Shown here piece by piece: positions 26,511-35,310 of a stretch of 64,000 nt of DNA (position 1 is its first letter; every line of letters begins with the position of its first letter). Below the pieces are notes generated by a model, which searched no databases, was not told where the DNA came from, and saw nothing but the letters and a program-made list of their open reading frames with translations. The translations under genes were made by a program, and so were the position numbers. Source of the stretch: JAFDZV01 sp964455525 (GTDB lineage Bacteria > Bacteroidota > Ignavibacteria > OLB7); the NCBI GenBank assembly GCA_964455525.1, contig CAYVWR010000005.1, positions 186,001 to 250,000 on the forward strand, written 5' to 3'.

Positions 26511-26996
26511 GGCGGCATAGAGAGCACTGCTACAAATTATCAAGTGCAATCGGAGAATAGAGGATGTTCGTTCGCATATGCCTCCATCATATATCGTATG
26601 ATGAACACAGATAGGCAGGTTCGGGGGATACATGCTGTTTAAAAGTGTACAAAAATAGTATATTGGAGGATGTCATGGGAGTACATTTTGATGTACCCCT
26701 CTGGAATGATGCCGGGCTTGGGCATCCCGCGCCGTACGGAGCAGAGGAAAAAGGTGCCGGGAGGGGAGCAGAGCATCCGGTGTGCCAGGAGTGATGGTGA
26801 CCGGCCCGAGCCATTGAGTGGAGCGTGTGTCCGGGACCGTAAAGAGCAGGGTAAGGATGAGCTGGGGTGATTATATTTCCGAGCACCCCGGCCAGGATCG
26901 ATGTGTCACGCAAAGAACTGTGTCCCTTTGCATAAGCCGATCTGCTTGCCCCGCCCCCCATTCTGTTATATCCATCATTATTCGATAGCGTATCCG
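26511..26996. other. Intergenic stretch at the right edge of the T6SS locus
   Basis: About 490 bases, AT-rich in 26520-26700, with no gene I can support firmly. It contains the hairpin GTACAT-TTTG-ATGTAC (26681-26696) and the small ORF listed at 26675-26794. The base composition differs from both flanks, which suits a boundary between a transferred locus and the chromosome, but no att site or direct repeat was recognised. Confidence 0.4.
26675..26794 (+). CDS. Possible 39-residue peptide
   Basis: A short frame starting at ATG 26675 with GGAGG six bases ahead, an unusually good ribosome site in this region. The peptide begins MGVHFDVPLWNDAG and ends at TGA 26792. No homologue is known to me. 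A hairpin (GTACAT/ATGTAC) covers codons 3-8, so the apparent ribosome site may belong to a regulatory leader instead. Confidence 0.2.
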   Translation: MGVHFDVPLWNDAGLGHPAPYGAEEKGAGRGAEHPVCQE

Positions 26997-28331
26997 ATGG
27001 CATCGACGACATCCGGGAAATCTTCTCCGCTGCCAAAGCATATCAAGGATCTTCGCCAGGCACGAGACTGGCCCGAAGGTCTTCCCATGCCGAAGGCCGG
27101 AGCCTATCAGGGGGGCGCCCGCTGGACCTACGACGATGAGGAACTGCTGCGGCGCTATTATCCTTTATATGGGCGACGTTATACCGCGCGCCTGCTTGGG
27201 CGCACGGTGGCCGCGGTTCGTGTGCGTGCTGCCCGGCTCGGACTTGCTGCCCCCTCGAAGAAATGGACCAAAAAGGATCTTGCGCTTCTGAAGCGCCACT
27301 ACGGGAAGATGTCGTGCAAAGATCTGGCCGCCATGCTTGGAAGAAGCATTGGCAGCATAGGGGTGAAAGGACGCGTCCTGGGCGTTACCAATAGCCCGAA
27401 ACCCTGGAGCCGCACGGAGAGGGCCAGGCTGATCCGGTTGCATGGCCGCGTTGTCCGAACCGAGATCGCCCGCCAACTGAATCGCACCTACGGCAGCGTG
27501 ACCATAGAGCTGCGGCGGCTTGGGCTTCTCGGAGAACTTCCACCGGTGACCGAGGCGATGGTGAAAACTATTATGGAGAAGATTGGGACGGTCCCGGTAA
27601 AGCAGATCGCTCAGGAGGTGGGGCTTGGCATGAAGAGGGTGCGCAGTATAGCCCGGAAGCATGGATACCAATCCACGGGATATTGGTGGAAAAACCAGTG
27701 GAGACCCGAGGAGGATGCATATCTCCGGGAACATTACTCAAGCATGCAGATGTCGGATATCGCACGGCACCTCGGGCGTCTGGTAGGCGTGGTGGAGGAT
27801 CGCAGAAAGTTCCTCGGATTGCAGAAGAAGGACGCCTACCATTCCCGTGAAGTCGTCTGGTCGAAGCGGGAGGAGGAGTTGCTGCGGCGTCTGCACCCGA
27901 CGATGACCTTGAAGGAGATCGCCGTTCGCCTCCGCCGTTCGCTTACCTCGGTAACCTATCATGTCCATCTGCTCGGTCTGAAGCGAAGGCCGCAAGGGGT
28001 TAGAAGATGGACGGAAAAGGACGATGCATTGCTTAAAAAGCTGCATGGGACGATGAACTACAACCAGATCGCCCACCGGCTCGAACGTAGCGTTGCGGCC
28101 GTGACCAGCCGTACCCAGACACTTGGCCTGACAAAGGAGCGCCCGATGGTGCACCGGTGGACAGCCGAAGAGGACGAACAGCTTCGGATGCTCTATGGAA
28201 CGTATGCAGGCGAGGAGATAGCACGGCGGCTGGGATGCAAGCTAAGCGCCGTGTACGAGCGTAGCAGCCGGCTGGGGCTTACCCACAAGGGGAAGCCTGC
28301 TGGCAAGGGGAAGAAGGGGGCAGAACGGTGA
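26997..28331 (+). CDS. Protein of eight tandem Myb/SANT-like helical repeats
   Basis: A 444-residue basic protein built almost wholly of repeats about 47-53 residues long. Each starts with Trp plus an acidic/basic helix, continues with an IAxxLxR helix and ends in a variable helix closing with LGL. Repeats begin at W43, W90, W137, about V184 (Trp lost, degenerate), W235, W288, W338 and W388. The pattern matches Myb/SANT or related three-helix DNA-binding units, so sequence-specific DNA binding is likely. The C terminus is a Lys/Gly tail. It stands alone after the T6SS locus; a regulatory role there is possible but unproven. ATG 26997 is chosen because the upstream extension is Cys/Pro-rich and unrelated. 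Confidence 0.75.
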   Translation: MASTTSGKSSPLPKHIKDLRQARDWPEGLPMPKAGAYQGGARWTYDDEELLRRYYPLYGRRYTARLLGRTVAAVRVRAARLGLAAPSKKWTKKDLALLKRHYGKMSCKDLAAMLGRSIGSIGVKGRVLGVTNSPKPWSRTERARLIRLHGRVVRTEIARQLNRTYGSVTIELRRLGLLGELPPVTEAMVKTIMEKIGTVPVKQIAQEVGLGMKRVRSIARKHGYQSTGYWWKNQWRPEEDAYLREHYSSMQMSDIARHLGRLVGVVEDRRKFLGLQKKDAYHSREVVWSKREEELLRRLHPTMTLKEIAVRLRRSLTSVTYHVHLLGLKRRPQGVRRWTEKDDALLKKLHGTMNYNQIAHRLERSVAAVTSRTQTLGLTKERPMVHRWTAEEDEQLRMLYGTYAGEEIARRLGCKLSAVYERSSRLGLTHKGKPAGKGKKGAER

Positions 28332-28431
28332 TGGGAGAAAGAAGGGCAAATGTTTGTAGAAAGACCGGCAGGGGCAGATTCCATTGCATCCCCTTTCACC
28401 TGCCGAGCGTCCCCAAAACCTCCCCCAAAAG

Positions 28432-28469
28432 AAAAAAGCCGCAATCCCTGTAAAGAATCGCGGCTTTTT
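28432..28469 (-). terminator. Intrinsic terminator of ssrA
   Basis: On the minus strand GCCGC pairs with GCGGC, extended by flanking A/T pairs, and is followed by TTTTTTC, just 11 bases beyond the tmRNA 3' end. The A-run on the opposite side means it may also stop the + strand transcript of the Myb-repeat gene. Confidence 0.8.
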
Positions 28470-28480
28470 CAGCTAACACG

Positions 28481-28853
28481 TGGAGATGGCGGGAATCGAA
28501 CCCGCGTCCGAAAAGCAACCCCTGAGGCTACTACATTGCATAGTCGGTCTTTAAATCTCGTCCGTGACATCCCGAACGACAGGGTTATCCACGAACCAGC
28601 GTGCTAAAGTTTCACGATCTGGCCGCTCGCCGAGCTTCGATCGCAATCCTATCAAAATTGACACCCAAAATCCGGAGCCGATAGGCAATCCCCGGCAGGA
28701 TGCTCACTGCTCTAAGTCCAACTTAGGCTGCGAGGCGATACTCGTAAGAGTCCGCAAGTACATTATACCCCGTTGGAGATAACGCGCATCAAGGGCGTAG
28801 CGCGACAATGCAACCTCAAGCAATCCACTCCCCGTCGAAACCATTGCATCCCC
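28481..28853 (-). ncRNA. ssrA: tmRNA (ssrA)
   Basis: A 373-nt one-piece tmRNA that rescues stalled ribosomes. The 5' end GGGGATG (28853 downward) pairs with CATCTCC near the 3' end to form the acceptor stem. The 5' part has TTTCGACGGG, and the 3' part has GGACGCGGGTTCGATTCCCG, the tRNA-like T arm. The resume codon and tag read GCG-GAC-TCT-TAC-GAG-TAT-CGC-CTC-GCA-GCC-TAA at 28755-28723, giving ADSYEYRLAA. The terminal CCA is not encoded (A then CG follows). A terminator lies directly downstream. Recognition is from conserved ends and tag; the internal pseudoknots were not drawn. Confidence 0.96.
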
Positions 28854-29144
28854 AGTTGAGAAAGAACGCCCGCACACCCATGCGGCGTACGGCTCTGGTA
28901 AAGACGGCCGAAGCGGTGGTATCGTGTTGTCCGGCGCAGAAGAACGGAAAATCCTTCGCCAACTGCTGGAACCGCCATCGCCCCTCGCAAACCAGGGATG
29001 CGAACATACCACGGTGGAACGCCATGTGTCAAGGCCCGGTAAAGAATTATCGCAGCAGAGGGACGGTGGCGCTCGTTGCTTTGCGGGGCGAGGCCCTTTC
29101 ACTACATTTGATCGAATCATTCAAAACGAGCCCCTTTTACATAG

Positions 29145-31550
29145 ATGCCGAACAAGAAGATCATCGACTCGTGGTTGAAATCGATCACGCCACATAGCTA
29201 CTCTCCCCAGGAACTTGCCGACCATCTGATGAGCCGGGGCATCGAGATCGAATCGATCGATGACCGCAATCAGAACTTGGTCGGGTTTGTCGTGGGAGAG
29301 GTGCTTGCCAGGGAGAAACATCCCAATGCCGATAAGCTCTCGGTCTGTAGCGTTACAACCGGCGGCGAGCCGGTGACGGTGGTCTGCGGTGCGCCGAATG
29401 TGGCAGCCGGACAGAAGATCGTGTTTGCTCCGGTGGGAACGTATATACCGTCGGCCGGGTTTACCATCGAGCGCCGGAAGCTCCGTGGCGTCGTCTCCGA
29501 GGGGATGATCTGCTCCGAGGCGGAGCTGGGGCTTGGAGAGTCGCATGATGGCATCCTTGTGCTTCCGCCCGATGTCGAGACCGGGCGTCCGGTTGCCGAG
29601 ATTCTTGGCGACGTCATCTACGAGGTGGACGTTACTCCAAACCGTGCCGATTGCCTGAGCCATCTCGGTGTTGCACGAGAGGTTGCCGCGCTCACCGGCG
29701 GAGAGATATTTCTCCCCCCGCCGGAGTTCACCGAGTCTGCCGTGCCAACCTCCGCCGCGATTGCCGTGACCATCGCCGACCCGGAACTCTGCCCGAGGTA
29801 TGTGGCCCGTGTTGTCCGGGGCGTGACGATCGGCCCGTCGCCGGAATGGCTCCAGGAGACGATACGGAAGCTTGGACTCCGTCCGCGCAACAATGTGATC
29901 GATATCACCAATTATGTCCTGTTCGAGTGCGGCCATCCGCTGCATGCGTTTGATCTTGGCCGGATCGCAGGTGCACGGATCGATGTGCGTTCATCGCATG
30001 GCGGCGAGCGCTTTGTGACACTCGATGGCAGGGAACACGAGCTTCCCGAGGGAACGCTGCTGATCTGCGACGCCGAAAAACCGGTGGCGCTGGCGGGCAT
30101 TATGGGAGGGGAGAATTCGGAGATCGGCGAGGCCACCACCGATGTGCTGCTGGAGTCGGCATACTTCAACCCGAGCACGGTGCGGCGCGCAGCACGGCTT
30201 CTTGGGATCTCTACCGATGCCAGCTTCCGGTTCGAGCGGGGTACCGATATCAATATCACGGTCCATGCCATCAACCGTGCGGCACAGCTTATCGCCAAGC
30301 TTGCCGGTGGCGAAGTGCTCTGCGGTCCGCTTGATAGCTATCCCAGCCCGAGGCCGGAACAAATCATCGAGTTCAGGTTCAATCGAACCGAGGAGATCGT
30401 TGGCGTCGCCATCGGCGACCAGGAGCAGGCCGAACATCTGCGCCGGATCGGGTTTCAGCTTGAACCGCTGGCAGAGCGTAGCGCCAGCGTGCGCGTGCCA
30501 AGCTGGCGTGCGGATATCTTCGAGGAGATCGATCTGATCGAGGAGGTTGCGCGTGTCCATGGGTATGATGCCATTCCCGCCGAGTCCCGCACGGCGGTGA
30601 CGTTCGATCTTGCTGGCGATCCCCTGCGGAAATTGATCGAGCAAACACGCGCTTTTTTTGTCGATAATGGCTTCACCGAGACCGTATCGTATTACCTTAC
30701 CGATCCAGAGCTGGCCACGGCATACGGAAGCCCGATCGAGCTTGTCAATCCGCTTGGCCGCGATCTCTCGATGCTCCGTACCAGCATGGTGCCGAGCCTT
30801 GCGCGCATCATCGGCCTGAATGAGCGCCATGGCCGTGGCGGTCTCCGGCTGTTCGAGGTTGGGCACGCGTTTCGTGCCGGTCGCCCCGATCAGGGGACGA
30901 TTCCCGGCATCGTGGAGATGACCGAGCTTTCGTTTGCGCTGAATGGCGCTGCCGAGCCGACAGCCTGGGATATGCCTGTTCGTGAAGCCGATCTGTATGA
31001 TCTTCGCGGCGTTGCCGAGCGGTATCTGAAGCGTATGGGGGTCGGCAATGTCTCCTACAGACCTGCCCATGAAGCGCGCTGGGGATTTGGCAGCCCGGCC
31101 CTGGCAGTTATTGCCGGTGATGATGAAGTGGGGCGTATTGGCCCGGTTGATGATGCTCTGATCGGTAGGTTCGATATCGCAGGACATCCGGTCGTTGCCG
31201 TGTTCGATCTGGAGCGTCTTGCGCCCCATGCCTTCGGTGCAGGGCGCTATAAGGCCCCGTCGCGCTTTCCGGTGGTGTATCGCGATCTCTCGCTGCTTGT
31301 GGATGCCGCCATCCCCAATGCGGCGCTCGATGCCACGATCCGTGCCGCTGCCGGCGCTCTGCTGCTGGATCTTCGGCTCTTCGATCTGTATCAGGGGAAG
31401 GGGATAGAGCCTGGAAAGAAGTCCCTCGCCTACGCGCTCGCCTTTGCCTCGCATGAGCGGACGCTGGAGGATGCTGTGGTGGACGAGAGGATAGCCGCCG
31501 TGATCGGCGCGCTTGGGAAGGAACATGATGTTGTGCTGCGCGGCGCCTGA
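29145..31550 (+). CDS. pheT: Phenylalanyl-tRNA synthetase beta subunit
   Basis: An 801-residue PheT of normal length, the tRNA- and amino-acid-editing subunit of the PheS2PheT2 enzyme. Domains in order: EMAP/tRNA-binding OB fold (about 39-150, with HPNADKLSVC and VVCGAPNV), B3/B4 editing domain (ALAGIMGGENSEI near 311), B5 (about 400-470), the catalytic-like core and the C-terminal FDX-ACB anticodon-binding domain (RFPVVYRDLSLLVD onward). No pheS is visible nearby. The weak upstream region gives no clear ribosome site; the start is set by family alignment. Confidence 0.97.
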   Translation: MPNKKIIDSWLKSITPHSYSPQELADHLMSRGIEIESIDDRNQNLVGFVVGEVLAREKHPNADKLSVCSVTTGGEPVTVVCGAPNVAAGQKIVFAPVGTYIPSAGFTIERRKLRGVVSEGMICSEAELGLGESHDGILVLPPDVETGRPVAEILGDVIYEVDVTPNRADCLSHLGVAREVAALTGGEIFLPPPEFTESAVPTSAAIAVTIADPELCPRYVARVVRGVTIGPSPEWLQETIRKLGLRPRNNVIDITNYVLFECGHPLHAFDLGRIAGARIDVRSSHGGERFVTLDGREHELPEGTLLICDAEKPVALAGIMGGENSEIGEATTDVLLESAYFNPSTVRRAARLLGISTDASFRFERGTDINITVHAINRAAQLIAKLAGGEVLCGPLDSYPSPRPEQIIEFRFNRTEEIVGVAIGDQEQAEHLRRIGFQLEPLAERSASVRVPSWRADIFEEIDLIEEVARVHGYDAIPAESRTAVTFDLAGDPLRKLIEQTRAFFVDNGFTETVSYYLTDPELATAYGSPIELVNPLGRDLSMLRTSMVPSLARIIGLNERHGRGGLRLFEVGHAFRAGRPDQGTIPGIVEMTELSFALNGAAEPTAWDMPVREADLYDLRGVAERYLKRMGVGNVSYRPAHEARWGFGSPALAVIAGDDEVGRIGPVDDALIGRFDIAGHPVVAVFDLERLAPHAFGAGRYKAPSRFPVVYRDLSLLVDAAIPNAALDATIRAAAGALLLDLRLFDLYQGKGIEPGKKSLAYALAFASHERTLEDAVVDERIAAVIGALGKEHDVVLRGA

Positions 31551-31711
31551 ACGGCGAGCCGTGTACAGGGAGATACTATTGGCGTGATCGGAGCTATCCG
31601 TGATATGGCTTCGGCAGCGGTAGAGCCTTGAATAGATAGGGGGAATCGCGGCGCCACGTTCACTGCGGTGGGGTGGCGTCCAGGGAACATCTAGAGAGGA
31701 TGACAGGATTA

Positions 31712-33052
31712 ATGGGAATGGGACCGAACGAGACCGCTGATATTCGCAGATCGCTCGATAGACTGCAACAGAGCTTCGAGATACTGAACGATCGGTATCG
31801 CGAGCTGCGGCGTGAGCGCAAACAGCTTCGTGAGCGTATCGATGAGCTGCATCGCGAGCGTGCACTGGCAGATACGGCGGTCGCCGTACAGTTGGAGATG
31901 GCACAGCAAGATCGCCAGCGCGCTGCCGAACTGGAGGTGCGCGCCCAGGAGGCCGAGCGCCGCAACGAAGAGGTCGGCATCCGCATCGCCGATCTGGAGC
32001 GCTCCCTTGCCGAACGTGATGCGCTGATAGCCGATCACCAAGAGATGCTTGTGCGGCTGCGGGAGCAGCTTGAAGCCGATCGGCAGAAGGATGAGGCGAA
32101 CTGGATGCAGTCGGAAGGACGCCGGGAGGAGCTTGAGGAGCTTCGCCGCCAGCTTGCAACGGTCCATGCTGAGTCCGAGGCGTATCGCGCCCAGCTTGAT
32201 CGCCTCTCCGTTGTAAACGATGGGGAGATCGTGGTTCCCGCATCGACGATCGAGGAACTTCGCTCCGAAGCGACATCGCTTCGGCAGCTTGTTGCGCAAC
32301 TTCAGCAGGACCGGATTGATCTGGAAGGAAAATATCTCCAGACGATCGGAAAGCTCGATGCCGCCACGCTTGCCGAGGCAATGGCCCGTACCGATGTCGC
32401 CTCGCTGATCCAGGAGAAGGACGTGCTGGATAGCTCGCTTGCCGAGCTGCGCCAGGCGCATGCGCAAATCCAGCAACAGCTTGCCGAAAACATGCGCGAG
32501 GATACATCGGCCGAGGATGCCGAACGTGAGCTTGCTCGCGAACGGGAATTGCAGGAATTGCATGCCGCCATCCAGCGGGGAGAAGATCTGCATGCCGCCG
32601 AGCGCGCAACGCTCCGCGATGGCCTTGCCGCTGCCGCGATGGAGCAGGAGCGGCTGGAGCGCCAGGCCGATGAGCTGCGCCAGCAACGCGATGCTGCCCG
32701 TGCGGCAGCCGAGACGCTGAAAGAAGAGCTGAGCAAGCTTAATACCGGCGATGATGAGCGGCTGAAGGCACAGCGTGTGCGCATCGAGGGGCTGAACGAG
32801 GAGCTTGAGTATGCGCTCGATATGGCCGCACGCAAGGAACTGGAAGCCGGAACAAACGCGCAGGCGTTGGAGGAGGCACAGGCACAGATCGCCCGGCTGA
32901 ACAAGGAGCTGGAGATGCTGCGAGCCAACGTAGAGCAGGAGAATGGCCTGAAGGCCGATCTCGCGCTGCTGGGGGGCGAGGATCGCCGCCATATAACCAG
33001 CCAGATCGATACGGCCATCCGGCTTATCGATCAGCATCTACAGGATGAATAG
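31712..33052 (+). CDS. Long coiled-coil protein of unknown function
   Basis: A protein of about 446 residues, nearly all predicted coiled coil, with dense Glu/Arg/Leu/Gln heptads and only a short break near 185-195. It ends in a short helix (RRHITSQIDTAIRLIDQHLQD). It resembles the generic coils of SMC or ZapB-like proteins but has no ATPase heads or membrane segment. The gene lies between pheT and a mog-like gene on the same strand, 11 bases from the latter. In FCB genomes cell-division coil proteins often stand near pheT, so a role in division or scaffolding is possible. The start could also be ATG 31700 or 31673. Confidence 0.7.
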   Translation: MGMGPNETADIRRSLDRLQQSFEILNDRYRELRRERKQLRERIDELHRERALADTAVAVQLEMAQQDRQRAAELEVRAQEAERRNEEVGIRIADLERSLAERDALIADHQEMLVRLREQLEADRQKDEANWMQSEGRREELEELRRQLATVHAESEAYRAQLDRLSVVNDGEIVVPASTIEELRSEATSLRQLVAQLQQDRIDLEGKYLQTIGKLDAATLAEAMARTDVASLIQEKDVLDSSLAELRQAHAQIQQQLAENMREDTSAEDAERELARERELQELHAAIQRGEDLHAAERATLRDGLAAAAMEQERLERQADELRQQRDAARAAAETLKEELSKLNTGDDERLKAQRVRIEGLNEELEYALDMAARKELEAGTNAQALEEAQAQIARLNKELEMLRANVEQENGLKADLALLGGEDRRHITSQIDTAIRLIDQHLQDE

Positions 33053-33060
33053 GAGAACGG

Positions 33061-33546
33061 ATGATGGCGTTCAGCGCGATGGTGATAACCGTGAGCGATC
33101 GCTCGGCTGCCGGCGAGCGCGCCGATCTCTCCGGCCCTGAAGCGGCTTCGATGCTCGATCCGGTCCAGTTTCATCCACTCCAGCGGAGGGTCGTCCCGGA
33201 TGACCATGATGCGATCGTAACGCTTCTGCGCTCCTGTGTTGCCGATCGTGTTGCGCTGGTGCTTACTACAGGTGGGACCGGCTTTGCTCCCCGCGACGTG
33301 ACCCCGGAAGCTACCCTGGCCGTTATCGAGCGTTGTGCCAATGGCCTTGCCGAGGCGATGCGCGCCGCATCGCTTGCCACGACGCCCTTTGCCATGCTCT
33401 CCCGTGCCGTTTGTGGCATTGCCGATCGGACCCTGATCGTCAATCTTCCCGGCTCGCCAAAAGGAGTGCGGGAGTGCCTGGAGGTTATACTCCCGGCACT
33501 GCCCCATGCTCTGCGATTGATACAGGGCGATACCGAACATCGGTAG
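33061..33546 (+). CDS. MogA/MoaB-family molybdopterin adenylyltransferase-like protein
   Basis: A 161-residue MoCF-biosynthesis domain protein. The family's TVSDR motif is at 10-14, LVLTTGGTGFAPRDVTPEA near 64-82 and NLPGSPKGVRECLE near 130-143. These proteins activate molybdopterin by adenylation before molybdenum insertion. MogA and MoaB are close relatives and cannot be told apart safely here. AGGAG lies before two adjacent ATGs (33061 and 33064). No other molybdenum-cofactor gene is in the window. Confidence 0.88.
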   Translation: MMAFSAMVITVSDRSAAGERADLSGPEAASMLDPVQFHPLQRRVVPDDHDAIVTLLRSCVADRVALVLTTGGTGFAPRDVTPEATLAVIERCANGLAEAMRAASLATTPFAMLSRAVCGIADRTLIVNLPGSPKGVRECLEVILPALPHALRLIQGDTEHR

Positions 33547-33698
33547 CGATCGTAACCGGCCACTGGTGGGCATCCCCACGTAGGTGGCGGTGAGGCCGGG
33601 CGTTGCACGCGCTCAAGAGAGAACCCAGGGGCTTTTCCAGCACCAGACCTGAATGCCTCTTTCCAGGCACATCCTTACAAACAACCGCTCTCAATAGT

Positions 33699-35180
33699 AT
33701 GTCTCTTCGCATTTATAATACTCTGACTCGTTCAAAGGAAGAGTTCGTTCCGCTCGATCCGAACCTGATCAGGATGTATCGTTGTGGCCCGACCGTCTAC
33801 AAGCATATGCATCTCGGGCATGCGAAGAGCTATGTCTCGTTCGATATGATCCGGCGCTATCTCATATACCTGTTCGGCCGGGAGCACCTGCTCTATGTGA
33901 TGAATATTACCGATGTGGGGCATCTGGCAAATGATGCGGACGAGGGGGAGGATAAGATGGAGGCGCAGGCCCGGCGCGAGAACCGTTCGCCGTTCGAGAT
34001 CGCGGCGGAATATGAGATAAGCTGGTTCGAGGATTTTGCAACGCTCAATATTCTACGCCCGGATCGCACGCCCCATGCCACCGATTTCATCCGTCAGCAG
34101 ATCGAGATGATCGAGTCGCTGCTACAGAAGGGGCTTGCCTACCACATCCGCGGCTCCGTCTATTTCGATGTCGCCGAGTATGAACGTCGTGGCGTGCCGG
34201 ATGGCTGCATTCCCTATGGAGCGCTCTCCAATCGCCGCAGCGAGGAGCAGCAGTACGGCGGGCGTATCGCTCTGAACGATGAGAAGCGGGCACCGCAGGA
34301 TTTTGCGCTCTGGAAGAAGGCCGAGCCGGAACATTTCATGCAGTGGTACTCGCCCTGGGGCTGGGGCTATCCTGGCTGGCATATCGAGTGCTCGGCGATG
34401 TCTCAGTTTTATCTCGGCTCCACCTTCGATATCCATGCCGGTGGCCTCGATAATATGTTCCCGCACCATGAGTGCGAGATAGCGCAGAGCCAGAGCGCCA
34501 ATGGAGCGCCGTTTGTTCGCTACTGGATGCATAACAATATGATGCGGATCGGCGGCGATAAGATGGGGGAGTCAAGCGGCAATGCTATGAGCCTGAAATC
34601 GCTCTTCGAGAAGTACGATCCGATGGCGCTTCGATTTTTTATCCTGCAAAGCCATTATCGCTCTCCTCTTGATTTCAACGATGAGGCGATCGATGCGGCT
34701 GCAACCGGATTGGAGAAGCTGCGCAGGACAACCGAGCGTCTGCGCGAGGCTGCCGGACGTGCCGATGGCGGTGATACTATGCAGGAGATGGCGGCCTTCC
34801 CGTTTATGATGTCGTTTTTTGCTGCGATGGATGATGATTTCAATACCCCCGTGGCGCTGGGAGCGCTGTTCGAGGGGGTGAGCGAGATCAATAAGATCCT
34901 TGCCGCCGGTTCGGTGGATGCAGCGCTTGCGCGTGCCTACGAGTCGGCGCTGCGTGTTGCGTTCGATGATATCCTGGGGCTTGATCTGTTCGCACGCGAG
35001 GCCGGCGGCGATCTGGCTATCGCGGGCGATCTGGTGAACCTTCTGATCGATCTTCGCAAGGAGGCGCGCGCGCGAAAGGATTTTGCTACCTCCGATGCCA
35101 TCCGCGATCGCTTGAAGGCGCTCGGCGTTGTTCTGGAGGATACGAAGGAGGGAACCCGCTGGACGCTCGAACCCGTATAA
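33699..35180 (+). CDS. cysS: Cysteinyl-tRNA synthetase
   Basis: A 493-residue class I synthetase. Zinc ligands include Cys29 in the MYRCGPTVY motif and the Cys/His in HIECSAM and HHECEIAQ. The HIGH motif is HLGH at 38-41. The usual KMSKSxxN loop reads KMGESSGN, with Glu where the second Lys is normal. The segment RYWMHNNMMRIGG and the KMG form are typical of Bacteroidota enzymes as I know them. The C-terminal helical anticodon region is complete. ATG 33699 is chosen because the sequence upstream is unrelated to the family. Confidence 0.96.
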   Translation: MSLRIYNTLTRSKEEFVPLDPNLIRMYRCGPTVYKHMHLGHAKSYVSFDMIRRYLIYLFGREHLLYVMNITDVGHLANDADEGEDKMEAQARRENRSPFEIAAEYEISWFEDFATLNILRPDRTPHATDFIRQQIEMIESLLQKGLAYHIRGSVYFDVAEYERRGVPDGCIPYGALSNRRSEEQQYGGRIALNDEKRAPQDFALWKKAEPEHFMQWYSPWGWGYPGWHIECSAMSQFYLGSTFDIHAGGLDNMFPHHECEIAQSQSANGAPFVRYWMHNNMMRIGGDKMGESSGNAMSLKSLFEKYDPMALRFFILQSHYRSPLDFNDEAIDAAATGLEKLRRTTERLREAAGRADGGDTMQEMAAFPFMMSFFAAMDDDFNTPVALGALFEGVSEINKILAAGSVDAALARAYESALRVAFDDILGLDLFAREAGGDLAIAGDLVNLLIDLRKEARARKDFATSDAIRDRLKALGVVLEDTKEGTRWTLEPV

Positions 35181-35195
35181 GGAGTTCATGGCGCG

Positions 35196-35224
35196 ATAGA
35201 GCACCGCACATGCCGGTGCTCTAT
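35196..35224. repeat. Perfect hairpin after cysS
   Basis: ATAGAGCACCG and CGGTGCTCTAT form an 11-bp perfect stem with a 7-base loop, 15 bases after the cysS stop. No T-run follows. It could stabilise the cysS mRNA 3' end or act with the second hairpin at 35276. Confidence 0.5.
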
Positions 35225-35275
35225 GGATTTGGCTCCGCAGGCAACAGATGATCGAATGGCCCTCAGATAGATGCG

Positions 35276-35310
35276 CCGGAGAGCAGATAACAACGCTCTC
35301 CGGTTGTTCT
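35276..35310. terminator. Terminator between convergent cysS and the osmoprotectant binding-protein gene
   Basis: CCGGAGAGC and GCTCTCCGG form a 9-bp stem with a 10-base loop, followed by TTGTTCTT on the + strand. It lies between two genes that run towards each other and probably ends cysS transcription; it may work in both directions. Confidence 0.55.

Noticed and set aside
28762..28767. TATAAT on the minus strand with a TTGATG 19 bases upstream, looking like a strong promoter
   Set aside because: Both elements lie inside the tmRNA gene, whose 5' end (GGGGATG) is at 28853; the match is part of the RNA sequence just before the tag frame.
29991..32609. An 872-codon minus-strand open frame opposite pheT and the coiled-coil gene
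   Set aside because: It is antisense to two well-supported genes, Arg/Pro/His-rich without family resemblance, and explained by GC-rich codon use.
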